Source of the DNA: Aminipila terrae
GTDB lineage: Bacteria; Bacillota; Clostridia; Peptostreptococcales; Anaerovoracaceae
NCBI RefSeq assembly: GCF_010120715.1
Contig: NZ_CP047591.1
Span: forward strand, 1-64,000
Direction: 5' to 3'
Length of the DNA stretch: 64,000 bases
Positions 9,226-18,199 of this stretch are shown here, one piece after another; positions within the stretch are counted from its first letter, which is position 1, and the number at the start of each line of letters is the position of its first letter. The notes under the pieces are model-generated. The model was not told where the DNA came from, ran no database searches, and saw nothing but the letters and a program-made list of their open reading frames with translations. Position numbers and translations under genes: made by a program.

Positions 9226-9867
9226 TTAATATCCTAAAGCCTTCGCCACGATAATAACCTTTATCCTGTCTTTTACAAATTGCCCGGTTATGGTGACAAA
9301 ATCATTGCATATTCTATCTGGGCTATGACAGTCTGCACAACGCCCTGTTTTCGTACATGGGGTATCTTTATTCAGCCTCTTGGCATCAATGGGAGCGGCA
9401 TAATTTCTCACTCTTTTTTCAGCCTCTTCTTTATTTCGAACTAACTTATTTATACCAGCAACTATGATAACTTGTTTTGGTCCATATATCATTGGAGCAA
9501 CTCTGCTTCCATTTCCATCAATATTGTATAATTCTCCATCCTCTGTCAAAGCATTTGTGCTGCAAATAAATGTGTCAGCAGAAAAATTCTGTATATAGAT
9601 GCTCTTTTTTTCTTCACTGGTAATGCCTTCCCGATACTTATCTAAAAAAGCATAGGGTCCATTACGTAAAAAGTCCAGTACGCCAGTTTCCAAAAGTGTC
9701 ATGGAATCACCCGTTCCTACAACAGAATTTTCCTCAATAAGCCCTCTGACCACTTGGATTAACTCTTCCTCATCCTTTACAAAAATACCTTTCATATTAT
9801 TTTTTTGTAATGCATTGATAGTTTTTTCAACTTGTTTATCAACAAACCAAGAAACGTTTTTATCCAT
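9226..9867 (-). CDS. LUD-domain protein (lactate utilisation/LutC-YkgG family)
   Basis: A 213-residue LUD-domain protein. Seen are the N-terminal helix plus VVGTGDSMTLLETGVL, the central STNALTEDGELYNIDGNGSRV and VIIVAGINKLV, and a C-terminal cysteine cluster CTKTGRCADCHSPDRICN. LutC/YkgG relatives act with iron-sulfur partners in lactate oxidation, but no lutA/lutB is adjacent. Stand-alone members like this one are common in Clostridia and their role is unsettled. It heads a likely two-gene transcript with uvsE. AGAGGAAA precedes the ATG. Confidence 0.85.
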   Translation of the reverse strand: MDKNVSWFVDKQVEKTINALQKNNMKGIFVKDEEELIQVVRGLIEENSVVGTGDSMTLLETGVLDFLRNGPYAFLDKYREGITSEEKKSIYIQNFSADTFICSTNALTEDGELYNIDGNGSRVAPMIYGPKQVIIVAGINKLVRNKEEAEKRVRNYAAPIDAKRLNKDTPCTKTGRCADCHSPDRICNDFVTITGQFVKDRIKVIIVAKALGY

Positions 9868-9931
9868 TATTTTTCCTCTATGTTATTCTATATAATATTT
9901 ATATAATAAAGAATAACACAAAAAAACTCCC

Positions 9932-9945
9932 AGAACAACTGTTCT
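9932..9945. promoter_or_regulatory. LexA (SOS) box upstream of the LUD-uvsE unit
   Basis: AGAACAACTGTTCT matches the Gram-positive LexA/DinR core GAAC-N4-GTTC exactly and is a palindrome with 6-bp arms. On the minus strand its right half contains TTGTTC, a plausible -35, with TATTCT 17 nt further on as -10. The box therefore overlaps a promoter for the gene starting at 9867. LexA binding is inferred. Confidence 0.6.
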
Positions 9946-10072
9946 TTTACACCTTTATGCAACTCAAATATTCCCATAGATTTTAAATTAATTGTTTTAT
10001 GCAAAAATATCGTGTTTTTTGGAGCAATATGCGGTAAAATACATATAGAAGTTTATAAAAGGAGTATACAAA

Positions 10073-10441
10073 ATGCACATAACAACATGGATTATAATTT
10101 TAGTAATCTTAATCTTAGCTACCATAGGTATTATATTCTACTTACGTTTCAGAAGAAAAAAACTGTATCAAATGTTTGAGCAGGTATTTGAATCATCTAA
10201 ACAAGTCCCAAGACAAAAGAAACGTAGTTTTATCCTTTTTATGTTTAAAGAAAGTATTTTTTCTGCAAAGAATAAGAAGGTTAATACTCAAAACAGAATG
10301 AATAATCCTAAATTTTTAGACGCACAACTCATTCAAATGGGAAGTATTCTGAAGGATCCATCCAAAGTTACAGATAAAAATATGAAGCAGGCGCTTCAGA
10401 TGTATGATGCATACCTTCAGTGGGAAAAGTCAAAGTTTTAA
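10073..10441 (+). CDS. Small membrane-anchored protein of unknown function
   Basis: A 122-residue protein with one N-terminal membrane segment (TTWIIILVILILATIGIIFY), a cluster of basic residues (RFRRKK) and a soluble, lysine-rich, helical C-terminal part on the cytoplasmic side by the positive-inside rule. No family is recognised. AAAGGAG precedes the ATG, an extended -10-like TGCGGTAAAAT lies about 45 nt upstream, and a strong hairpin follows the stop, so it looks like a genuine single-gene unit convergent with the ArsC-like gene. Confidence 0.75.
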   Translation: MHITTWIIILVILILATIGIIFYLRFRRKKLYQMFEQVFESSKQVPRQKKRSFILFMFKESIFSAKNKKVNTQNRMNNPKFLDAQLIQMGSILKDPSKVTDKNMKQALQMYDAYLQWEKSKF

Positions 10442-10461
10442 TAATTTTACACACAATCCAA

Positions 10462-10487
10462 AGGCTGCCAAATATAATTGGCAGCCT
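10462..10487. terminator. Bidirectional terminator between convergent genes
   Basis: AGGCTGCCAA and TTGGCAGCCT form a perfect 10-bp stem around a 6-nt loop, followed by ATATTTTTTATTT on the plus strand. It sits between the stops of the genes ending at 10441 (+) and 10495 (-) and can serve both. Confidence 0.85.
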
Positions 10488-10494
10488 ATATTTT

Positions 10495-10836
10495 TTATTT
10501 CCATTCTTTCCATACTTCCGGCCTGAATCCAACCGTGGCCTGTTTTCCATTTCTTATAATAGGTGTCAACATTACATGCTGATTTTCTAGCACCTTTTCT
10601 TCTTTATATTCATCGGCTATATATTTTATTAGGGCTAAAGCATCTTTGTCTTTACAGTTTTCATTTAACATCTGTTCAAGCCCCCCAACTGCTTGTTTAA
10701 CACTATTAAATTCTCCTTTGCTCATTCCCTTTTCTTTCATATCTATAAACTGGCATTTTATACCACGTTCTTTAAAATATCTTTGTGCCTTCTTCGTTTC
10801 AAAACACTTTGTAGTTCCAAATATTTGTATATTCAT
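10495..10836 (-). CDS. ArsC/Spx-family thioredoxin-fold protein
   Basis: A 113-residue protein of the ArsC/Spx/YffB fold. The N-terminal strand-loop MNIQIFGTTKCFETKKAQ carries a single cysteine at the position used by arsenate reductases; there is no CXXC, so it is not a typical Spx. Later family marks are IKYIADEY, LTPIIRNGKQATVGFRPEVWKEW. The frame is open 14 codons upstream, but ATG 10836 has GAGAGGAAAA and matches the family start. It is followed by the bidirectional terminator. Arsenate reduction or redox regulation cannot be chosen from sequence. Confidence 0.85.
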   Translation of the reverse strand: MNIQIFGTTKCFETKKAQRYFKERGIKCQFIDMKEKGMSKGEFNSVKQAVGGLEQMLNENCKDKDALALIKYIADEYKEEKVLENQHVMLTPIIRNGKQATVGFRPEVWKEWK

Positions 10837-10874
10837 TCTTTTCCTCTCTACTGAAATTGTTAATAAATTAGGTT

Positions 10875-12331
10875 TCACTTGCCTTTATAATATTTTTGTA
10901 TTTTTCTATGAGCAGCAGATTGACTGATATTAAGAGCCTTCGCAACTTTATAACTACTATTTAATGATTGATATGCATTTAATATTAACTGCTTTTCAGT
11001 TTCTTCCAGAGCTTCTTTTAAAGGCATTATTTTATTTAAATAAAAAGGCTTTTCTTTTTCTGTATGTTCCACTAATTCAGTTAATGATAAATCTTCCATT
11101 GTCACTAATCCTGTTTGATTTATAACCACTAATTTTTCTACAAAGTTTTCAAGCTGTCTGATATTGCCTGGCCACTCATAATTTTTATTAAATGAATTAC
11201 TTCTTTGGAAATTATAACGCTTTTTTCGTACTTCTGATTAAATTTATTTACGAAATACTCAATTAGTGGTGGAATGTCCTCAAAGCGTTCTCTTAAGGCA
11301 GGGATATGTATTTGTACCACATTTAGCCTGTAATATAAATCCAGTCGGAAGGTCCCCTCTTTTATCATGTTTTCAAGATTTTTATGTGTAGCACTAATAA
11401 TTTGTACATCAATCTCTCGTGGCGTTTCACTCCCCACTCTGGTTATTTGTCTGTTTTGTATAACTTGTAATAATTTTGACTGCATGCTTAAAGGCATATC
11501 GCCTATTTCATCAAGAAAAAGTGTACCTTTATTAGCTGATTCAATTAACCCCTGTTTTCCGCTTTTTTTTGCTCCTGTAAATGCGCCCATCTCGTACCCG
11601 AATAATTCAGATTCTATTAAGCTCTCTGGTATAGCAGCACAATTTATTTCAACAAACTTTTGTTTGCATCTTGGGCTGTGTTGATGAATATATCTTGCTA
11701 TTCGGCTTTTCCCTGTACCAGACTCTCCTGTAATAATGATTCCAGATTCAACCATAGCAATATGCTCAGCTAGATTCATCAAATCTTGCATTGCTTTATT
11801 TTTATATATAAATTCTGATTGCTCAGCTTCAGATTTTAATTCTGCATTATTTTTTAGGTTATTAAAATACTCATTGAGCAGCACTAATTCCTTTACTAGC
11901 CTTCCATTCGTTACAACTCTGGAGATACGTCCTTTTTCGTTAAATATAGGAGTAGATGTAACTATAGCATGTACTCCTGTACTAGACCATTGTAACATGG
12001 TTAATTTTCGTCTTTCTTTAATTGCAAGCTTGGCAATAGAGGGATAGTAAGCCGTCCCTTCTAACAAAGAAACATTTTTGCCTATAATTTTATCTCTTGT
12101 TAAACCAGCAGCTTTCTCAAATACTTGATTGACTCGGAGTGTAACCCCATTGCCATCAGCAATATGTATGCTGTCAGCTGATTCTTCAATAACTGCATTT
12201 AATTCATAATTTTCTTGTTTTATTTTTTCAATTTCACATATAATTGTATCTGTTAACTCTCCACTTTCAGAATCATTCTTAATGTTTAAACTTTTGCATA
12301 TTCTAAGAATGTTTTCATTTTCCCTTGTCAT
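10875..12331 (-). pseudogene. Sigma-54-dependent activator (PAS-AAA+-Fis), one -1 frameshift
   Basis: An enhancer-binding protein next to abgB. A PAS domain (ESADSIHIADGNG...NQVFEKAAG) covers about residues 60-160. The AAA+ domain has Walker A GESGTGKS (near 204), the sigma-54 contact loop GAFTGA (near 248), Walker B GTLFLDEIGDMP and RLNVVQIHIPALRER. The frame stops at 11138 but the family sequence resumes in the next frame as YEWPGNIRQLENFVEKL, then a Fis-type helix-turn-helix (SYKVAKALNISQSAAHRKIQ) ending at 10875. Adding one A to the A5 run at about 11182-11186 gives a 485-residue protein. An upstream TTG would add 24 residues, but a hairpin lies there, so ATG 12331 is preferred. Its likely target is the sigma-54 promoter of abgB. 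Confidence 0.88.
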
Positions 12332-12368
12332 AATCTTCACCACATCCTGATCTTGACCGTTTGCAAAT

Positions 12369-12397
12369 AATGAGACACCGAAAAACGATGCCTCATT
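12369..12397 (-). terminator. Hairpin between abgB and the activator gene
   Basis: On the minus strand AATGAGGCATCG pairs with CGGTGTCTCATT across a T5 loop; the two mismatches are G-U pairs in RNA. It lies between the abgB stop and the activator start and probably terminates or attenuates read-through. Confidence 0.55.
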
Positions 12398-12469
12398 AAA
12401 CAACTATTATAATAAATAAATACTGGATTAAAAATAAGTATTTTAAATATTATAACATTTAATATTATT

Positions 12470-13894
12470 TTAGTCGCAGTTAATTTTATATAAACCTCTA
12501 TATTTCTTCATTATTTCATGGTTTATATTGATCGGAATCGGAGTCCCTTCTGGCAGCAGACTTTTATATTCTTTCCCTTTCATTTTTGCTTTAAATTCTT
12601 CTTTTGCTTTACTTGTAAGCAAAGGATTGGTTATAAAATCCACTGCGGACGTAGCAAGAACCTGCGCTGCTTTATCTAATACTTTTTTACCGTGGCTGTT
12701 TCCTGCACATGCAGTTATCATCCAGTTGTGGAATGCAGGGGCTGGCCAAAGTGCAAGTCTAAGAATACCGTAGGGTGCATTCCAGCTATACTCCACCGTA
12801 TCAGTAACTGGTATCTCATCCTCCCCGAAAGGCTGAATACCTTCTGCAGTAGGATATCCTTCCCCCACTTCAGTTTGTATATTTTTAATAAATTGTTTTT
12901 CTTCTTCTGAAAATATAGGTTCACCTAATTCAATCAGGTTATCGTATATTACTTTAGCAACAGTTATATTGGGCAGCATTTCACGATTAATGGTAATGAT
13001 TTCTTTTTCTACTGTTGTTTCTGTGGCCATGGCGGCCCCTTCAGCACACTTGTCTAATCTGCGCATAATGTCTAATGCTTCCCCATTTGTGGGGAATCTT
13101 CCAAGATACCATGCTGTTGTTCTATCCGGTACAACACAAGGATATTCGGGTCCCACATCAGAAAAAGTATAGTTTATGGTTTTGGCTGCTGACTCACTTG
13201 TACCTGGCTTGATGTGTTCTCTAAGCATTTCTACGGCATGCCCTTGAAGTATTGCTGCATCAAAAGCACTTCGTCCATTCCATGGGCTGTTTCCATGGCA
13301 CGTTCTGCCTTTAAAATGATACTTTATATTAAAATAGGCAGGTGAGGAAACATAATTAGCACTGTTACTATTTAATGGGTGCCAGTCCAAAATAATATCT
13401 GCATCCGCAAATATACCTGCGTTTCCCATAACAGGTTTTCCCACGCAAAGTTCTTCTCCAGGAGTTCCATATACTTTGATTGTACCATTTAATTTGTATT
13501 TTTTCATGGCTTCTTTTAAAGCCACTGCAGCCATTATGCCTCCCACTGCTATAAGATTATGACCACATCCATGCCCCGGAGCACCTTCAAATACTGGTGA
13601 CTTTTTATAATCAATTTTCTGGGAAACACCTGGAAGTGCATCATATTCGGAACTAAATGCTATTACTGGCTTTCCACTTCCATAGGTTGCAACAAATGCT
13701 GTAGGCATCCCTGCAACATCAGACTTAACCGTAAATTCATTATCCTTTAATAGATTTGTCAGCAATTTCAGTGCTTGAAATTCTTCCATTCCAAGCTCTG
13801 GACAATTCCATATTTTTTGAGAAACATCATGAAAAGTTTTATGGTTCTCTGAAATATAATCTACAACAAATTTTTTAACATTCTCTGATAACAT
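12470..13894 (-). CDS. abgB: M20 amidohydrolase, AbgB-like (p-aminobenzoyl-glutamate hydrolase type)
   Basis: A 474-residue M20D-family zinc amidohydrolase, closest in layout to AbgB, which cleaves p-aminobenzoyl-glutamate and related N-acyl or dipeptide-like substrates. Metal and catalytic motifs are visible: SSEYDALPG, APGHGCGHNL, YGTPGEE, ILDWHPL and the dimerisation-domain segment GRTCHGNSPWNGRSA. AAGGAGG precedes the ATG. About 140 nt upstream a 16-nt sequence matches the sigma-54 consensus, and a sigma-54 activator gene follows on the same strand. Control by that activator is therefore likely, tying the enzyme to amino-acid or peptide catabolism. The exact substrate is not determined. 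Confidence 0.88.
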   Translation of the reverse strand: MLSENVKKFVVDYISENHKTFHDVSQKIWNCPELGMEEFQALKLLTNLLKDNEFTVKSDVAGMPTAFVATYGSGKPVIAFSSEYDALPGVSQKIDYKKSPVFEGAPGHGCGHNLIAVGGIMAAVALKEAMKKYKLNGTIKVYGTPGEELCVGKPVMGNAGIFADADIILDWHPLNSNSANYVSSPAYFNIKYHFKGRTCHGNSPWNGRSAFDAAILQGHAVEMLREHIKPGTSESAAKTINYTFSDVGPEYPCVVPDRTTAWYLGRFPTNGEALDIMRRLDKCAEGAAMATETTVEKEIITINREMLPNITVAKVIYDNLIELGEPIFSEEEKQFIKNIQTEVGEGYPTAEGIQPFGEDEIPVTDTVEYSWNAPYGILRLALWPAPAFHNWMITACAGNSHGKKVLDKAAQVLATSAVDFITNPLLTSKAKEEFKAKMKGKEYKSLLPEGTPIPININHEIMKKYRGLYKINCD

Positions 13895-14033
13895 AGTTTA
13901 ACCTCCTTATATATGTAAAATATTGCTTGCTATTTTTTATCTCTGTCCTCCTTTGCGCTAGACTGTAAAAATCTCTTTTTTGTAACACATATCATTTACA
14001 AAGTCAGTTTGGATTTTTACTAATTTAATTAAC

Positions 14034-14049
14034 AGCAATTTCCATGCCA
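14034..14049 (-). promoter_or_regulatory. Sigma-54 (-24/-12) promoter of abgB
   Basis: On the minus strand TGGCATGGAAATTGCT fits TGGCAYR-N4-TTGCW at every defined position, with GG and GC correctly spaced. It lies about 140 nt before the abgB start, and a sigma-54 activator gene is adjacent. Confidence 0.75.
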
Positions 14050-14159
14050 TAAAAAATATTAAAAGCTGAAAGATGATTATTTATAGAAAAGACCTCTCCT
14101 TTGGGGGCAAGGATTCTTCTGCCTCTCTGCATTTCATTAGTTATAAGCAGGTAAAGTAC

Positions 14160-14191
14160 ATTTTGTCAAAAATAAGCTATATGAACAAAAT
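14160..14191. promoter_or_regulatory. Inverted repeat upstream of the abgB sigma-54 promoter (candidate enhancer)
   Basis: ATTTTGT and ACAAAAT are separated by 18 nt and lie 110-140 nt upstream of the -24 element, a usual distance for an activator site. The arms are short and A/T-rich, so this is tentative. Confidence 0.3.
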
Positions 14192-14220
14192 ATATTTAAT
14201 CTGTGATAATTCAACTAAAA

Positions 14221-14806
14221 TATAACCCGATACAGACTTATTAAGTCTATATCGGGTTATACTGCCAATGCGTTATAAATAGTTGTTTATGAATCTATAT
14301 TTTATAAGTAGTAAGTCAAAATTGGTTTAAAAGTATTCATCAGATTATATATTAAATAAGTGCTCTATGCTTTTCTTTGCAATACTTGATGAAGGATATG
14401 CAATAGTAATTATAAGTATCCCATCCTATAAACCTTTTAAACTGTCTATACTGTTGGTGCTACCGTGATTATGATTTTTACTTAAAGCCCGGTAGTTTTT
14501 TGCATCTATACCTATTAGTTTTGACACATTGTTAGCATTTTTGTTGAAATGACTACCATAAAGTTTTAACTTTTCATAAAATACGGTAGTATTTGCCAAA
14601 AATGCTACCGTGGATTTTGTTTTTTTATAATTTTATGAGTAAAAAACTTATTCTCTTATAATTGCGTTGTCGCACTTTCTCAGACTAAAATCTTTAGCCA
14701 TAAAATCCAGCAAATTGGTATTTGCTAAAAACAATAGGACATATTTTATGTTTTTCAAATTTGGTGGCCTGAGTTTGGCTGCCAAATCATCCTATTTAAC
14801 ATAAAA
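14221..14806. other. Long non-coding intergenic stretch with several hairpins
   Basis: No convincing gene is seen. A strong dyad lies at 14221-14261 (TATAACCCGATA with TATCGGGTTATA at its ends, and AGACTTA/TTAAGTCT inside). Five CTACC/GGTAG half-sites follow between 14460 and 14611; two pairs form terminator-like hairpins with T-runs on the plus strand (14460-14501 and 14583-14627). What these serve is not clear, since no plus-strand gene precedes them. Confidence 0.5.
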
Positions 14807-14850
14807 AAGGGGCTGTTGCAAAGTAACATTCATTTTTGCAACAGCTCCTT
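14807..14850 (-). terminator. Terminator of the purine-salvage operon
   Basis: On the minus strand a 16-bp stem (one G-U pair) built from AAGGAGCTGTTGCAAA and TTTGCAACAGCCCCTT is followed by a T-run. It begins just past the permease stop at 14866. Confidence 0.85.
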
Positions 14851-14865
14851 CCATTATCCTATCAT

Positions 14866-16431
14866 TTATACATAATCATAATCATCAATGGTATCCAGCC
14901 ATTTGCCACGGCCAGCATGAAGGATAAAGCACATGACAGCCATAATCAGGTAGCCAATAGCAAATGGGGATGTTGGGTAAAACCCCAGACCTCCACTATG
15001 TATGAAACCAACCCAGGAAAGCACAGCTCCTGCTAATGCTGTTATTCCAGCCTTGTCTAAACGTCTGTCAATGATACACACGGTCAAAGTCCCAAGTATA
15101 ATGCCTATGACAATGGCCCCCGATTTTACGGCTGGGACGCCGTTCCACATAACACCTGAATCCAGTAACCGCTGGGATACTTGTGAGCCATAACCTACAA
15201 GTCCTGAAGGCAATTTTTCAGTGAATATATTTGCAAGGCCAACTGCCCCAGTAACCTGGGTATATAAGAAGTCTGCAATGGGCGGTACCATGGCAATTCC
15301 GATACCAGCATAATGCTTCTTATCACATGCTCTGAATGATTGAGAAAGCATAATGATGGAGCACCATAAATAGGTAATCGCAGCAATAGCTGGTGGAACC
15401 AACGCGCTAAAGAAAGTAAAGAGTCCACATACACCTGCAAGGGCAAGAAGAATTCCTCCAACCCATGAGAAACCTATATTTGATCCTGTTTTCTTTAGCC
15501 CTGCATGGCCAAGCCAAACAGTATTCGGTACAACACCACCAAATACTGCGGAAATCATAGTGCTGATACCATCTGCAAATTGTGCCTCTCGGACACTGTA
15601 ATTGTCGCCTGCTGCGTTAGCTCCTTCCACATTATCCATGGTCTCAATAAAATTATAGATATTAACTGGAATAATAATACTAAGATACGGCAATACAACT
15701 ACAAAACCGTTAATTAAAGATTGTATCGTAGTAACAGGATTTGGTATAAATAAGCCTACACCTGTAAAATCAACATGGGTACGTCCAATTGCCAAAGCAT
15801 AAATGATTCCGCCTACAATAGCAACGGCAAATGGTGGTATTCTCTTGGGAAATAGATAGCCTCCAAAAACACCAACGATTCCTACAAGGAATATAGGCAG
15901 ACCAAGGATAGGATCGCCAAACAAATCAAAAACACCTTGTGTAGCCATCCAGATAAAGCCGATTCCTGCCACCGTACCAAGAAGTGCAGCACGAGGGATA
16001 TTCCTTTTCATCCATGGACCAATAAATCCACCACAGAATTCAACAAACCCACCAATAAAGCAAGCTGCAACTGCTGCAGACCATGCAAGATAAGGGTCTT
16101 TCAAAGAAAAATGCAATGGCATAATTACTCCATACAGCATAACAAACATGGCGGGTGTTGAGATTCCTGAAGGCAGTGCTGTTACATCTGTTCTTCCTTC
16201 TTTCTTTGCTAATTTAGCAGCCATATATGCATAATATAAACACCCTGCCAGTAATCCCATGGACATGCCAGGAATAACCCTTCCATAAACCAGGTCAGCT
16301 GGCCATCCAAGCACACCTGACAGAGTTGCAATAACAATAATGTAGTTTACAATGTTGTTTGCAAGGATATAAGTTAACCCTCCTATATCACCTCTATTGA
16401 AGAGGGGTAACCTCTTTTCACTTTTCGTCAT
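14866..16431 (-). CDS. NCS2-type nucleobase permease (xanthine/uracil or AzgA-like)
   Basis: A 521-residue integral membrane protein with about 12 to 14 hydrophobic segments. It begins with LFNRGDIGGLTYILANNIVNY and contains the NCS2-like segments TDVTALPSGISTPAMF and ETMDNVEGANAAGDNYSVREAQFADG, the latter matching the substrate-site Glu region of the superfamily. It is the last gene of a three-gene unit behind two adenine deaminase homologues (21 nt spacing), so adenine or hypoxanthine uptake is the best inference. AGGAGAT precedes the ATG and a strong terminator follows the stop. Confidence 0.85.
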   Translation of the reverse strand: MTKSEKRLPLFNRGDIGGLTYILANNIVNYIIVIATLSGVLGWPADLVYGRVIPGMSMGLLAGCLYYAYMAAKLAKKEGRTDVTALPSGISTPAMFVMLYGVIMPLHFSLKDPYLAWSAAVAACFIGGFVEFCGGFIGPWMKRNIPRAALLGTVAGIGFIWMATQGVFDLFGDPILGLPIFLVGIVGVFGGYLFPKRIPPFAVAIVGGIIYALAIGRTHVDFTGVGLFIPNPVTTIQSLINGFVVVLPYLSIIIPVNIYNFIETMDNVEGANAAGDNYSVREAQFADGISTMISAVFGGVVPNTVWLGHAGLKKTGSNIGFSWVGGILLALAGVCGLFTFFSALVPPAIAAITYLWCSIIMLSQSFRACDKKHYAGIGIAMVPPIADFLYTQVTGAVGLANIFTEKLPSGLVGYGSQVSQRLLDSGVMWNGVPAVKSGAIVIGIILGTLTVCIIDRRLDKAGITALAGAVLSWVGFIHSGGLGFYPTSPFAIGYLIMAVMCFILHAGRGKWLDTIDDYDYV

Positions 16432-16452
16432 AAAATATATCTCCTATGTTAT

Positions 16453-18186
16453 TTATTGAGCTTCGATCGGTATAAAGTCAAATTTAGTTACATCAAACAA
16501 CCCCATGTCTGTAAGCTTTATTTCAGGTATAACTGCTAAAGACATAAAGCACAGTGTCATTACAGGCTCAACATCCTGATTGATATGAAGAGTTTCATGG
16601 GCAGTTTTGTGAATCTGTGTCAGCTTTTCATGAATCCACTCACCGCTTTTATCGCTCATAAGGCCCGCTATTGGCATAGGCATACTTTCCAGGATTTTCT
16701 GATCTTTTACAAGAATAATTCCACCATCCTGTTTTATCAGCTCCTCTACAGCGAATGCCATATCTTCATCATTTACACCAACCACGATGATATTGTGAGA
16801 GTCATGGGCTACAGAAAGTGCAACTGCTCCCTCTCTGATGCCATATCCTTTTAATAATGCTACTGCCACATTTCCTGTATCCTGATGACGTTCAACCACT
16901 GCAACCTTGACAATATCAGAAGATGGGTCATAGATAAACTCACCATTGGCATCACGTTTAATTTCTGCCACTTCTTTGCTAGTAACTACACCACCAGGCA
17001 AAATATTAATCACATTTGCCTTGTGTGAATTAATCTTTAATCGCAACTTTTCTTTTGAAAAGTCTTTTACGTGAAAGCTTCCTTTTGTTTCTGATATATC
17101 GTATGGATTGACCGGTAAATTGTATGTTCCATTTGTTGCGACTTCCTGACCGGCAACAAATACTCTTTGTACTTTAAAATCCTTAAGATTATTCATCAGC
17201 ACAATATCTGCCCGAAGACCTGGTACGATAGCACCTCTGTCTTCTAGTCCAAAACACTCCGCTGAATTTAAGCTTGCCATTTGTATAGCAATAATCGGAT
17301 CAAGTCCCTCTTCTACACAAACACGCAGGTGATTATCAATATGGCCTGTACTTAAAATGGTCTTTGGCTGGCAATCATCTGCACAAAGAAGGCAACGTCT
17401 GCTGTTAAAAGGAGTTACACCTTTTAATAATTCCCTCAGGTTATGACAGGCAGAACCCTGACGAAGCAGCACATACATTCCTCTTGCAATTCTGTCCTGC
17501 ATCTCTTCTACCGTAGAACATTCATGATCTGTATGAATTCTTGCTGCAGCATAAGCGTTCAGTCCATTGCCTGTTACTCCAGGGCTGTGACCATCAATAC
17601 ACTTCCCTTGATTTTTTGCAACCAGGAGCTTATCTAAGACACCGTCATTAGCCCCAATTACACCGGGGAAGTCCATGAATTCTCCAAGTCCAAGAATTTT
17701 TTCATGCTTTATTGGTTCTTTCATAGTCTCTGCATCAATGACCGCTCCAGCATGCTCAAAGGGTGTTGCAGGCACGCAGGAAGGCAGCATCCATTTAATG
17801 TCTAAGGCTGTTTCCTCTGAGGCTTTTATCATATAGTTCAAGCCTTTTAATCCGCAAACATTAGAAATTTCATGAGGATCTGCAATGATTGTGGTTGTTC
17901 CATGAGGAACAATGAGTCTGCCCAGCTCTTCTGGACTTACATAAGAGGACTCTACATGAATATGGCTGTCTATAAAACCTGGCGCTGCATACTGACCTTT
18001 TGCATCAATTTCCAAAATTCCTTCGTAATGTCCCACTCCTGCAATAAGGTCTTCACATAAAGCAATATCACCTTCAATAATAGTGCCATTATATACATCT
18101 ACAACTTTGCAGTTTTTTATAACAGTATCTGCAGGAGTTCTTCCTGCCGCAACATCGATTAAATTTTTTAGTTGTTTCTTTTCCAT
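16453..18186 (-). CDS. ade: Adenine deaminase
   Basis: A 577-residue amidohydrolase-superfamily enzyme converting adenine to hypoxanthine and ammonia. All family metal-site motifs are present: DSHIHVESS (H75, H77), ADPHEISNVCG, LGLGEFMDFPGVI, IDGHSPGVTG, HTDHECS and LCADDCQP. The C-terminal half carries the usual VALSVAHDSHNIIVVGVND. Length and order are those of canonical Ade. It follows the divergent paralogue by 13 nt and precedes the permease by 21 nt, so uptake and deamination are co-expressed. AGGAGTGTC precedes the ATG. Confidence 0.96.
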   Translation of the reverse strand: MEKKQLKNLIDVAAGRTPADTVIKNCKVVDVYNGTIIEGDIALCEDLIAGVGHYEGILEIDAKGQYAAPGFIDSHIHVESSYVSPEELGRLIVPHGTTTIIADPHEISNVCGLKGLNYMIKASEETALDIKWMLPSCVPATPFEHAGAVIDAETMKEPIKHEKILGLGEFMDFPGVIGANDGVLDKLLVAKNQGKCIDGHSPGVTGNGLNAYAAARIHTDHECSTVEEMQDRIARGMYVLLRQGSACHNLRELLKGVTPFNSRRCLLCADDCQPKTILSTGHIDNHLRVCVEEGLDPIIAIQMASLNSAECFGLEDRGAIVPGLRADIVLMNNLKDFKVQRVFVAGQEVATNGTYNLPVNPYDISETKGSFHVKDFSKEKLRLKINSHKANVINILPGGVVTSKEVAEIKRDANGEFIYDPSSDIVKVAVVERHQDTGNVAVALLKGYGIREGAVALSVAHDSHNIIVVGVNDEDMAFAVEELIKQDGGIILVKDQKILESMPMPIAGLMSDKSGEWIHEKLTQIHKTAHETLHINQDVEPVMTLCFMSLAVIPEIKLTDMGLFDVTKFDFIPIEAQ

Positions 18187-18199
18187 TGTCTGACACTCC

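Noticed and set aside
14807..14850. End of an insertion sequence, because the arms resemble GGCTGTTGCAAA-type IS ends.
   Set aside because: There is no transposase, second end or target duplication; the hairpin plus T-run directly after the permease stop is a terminator.
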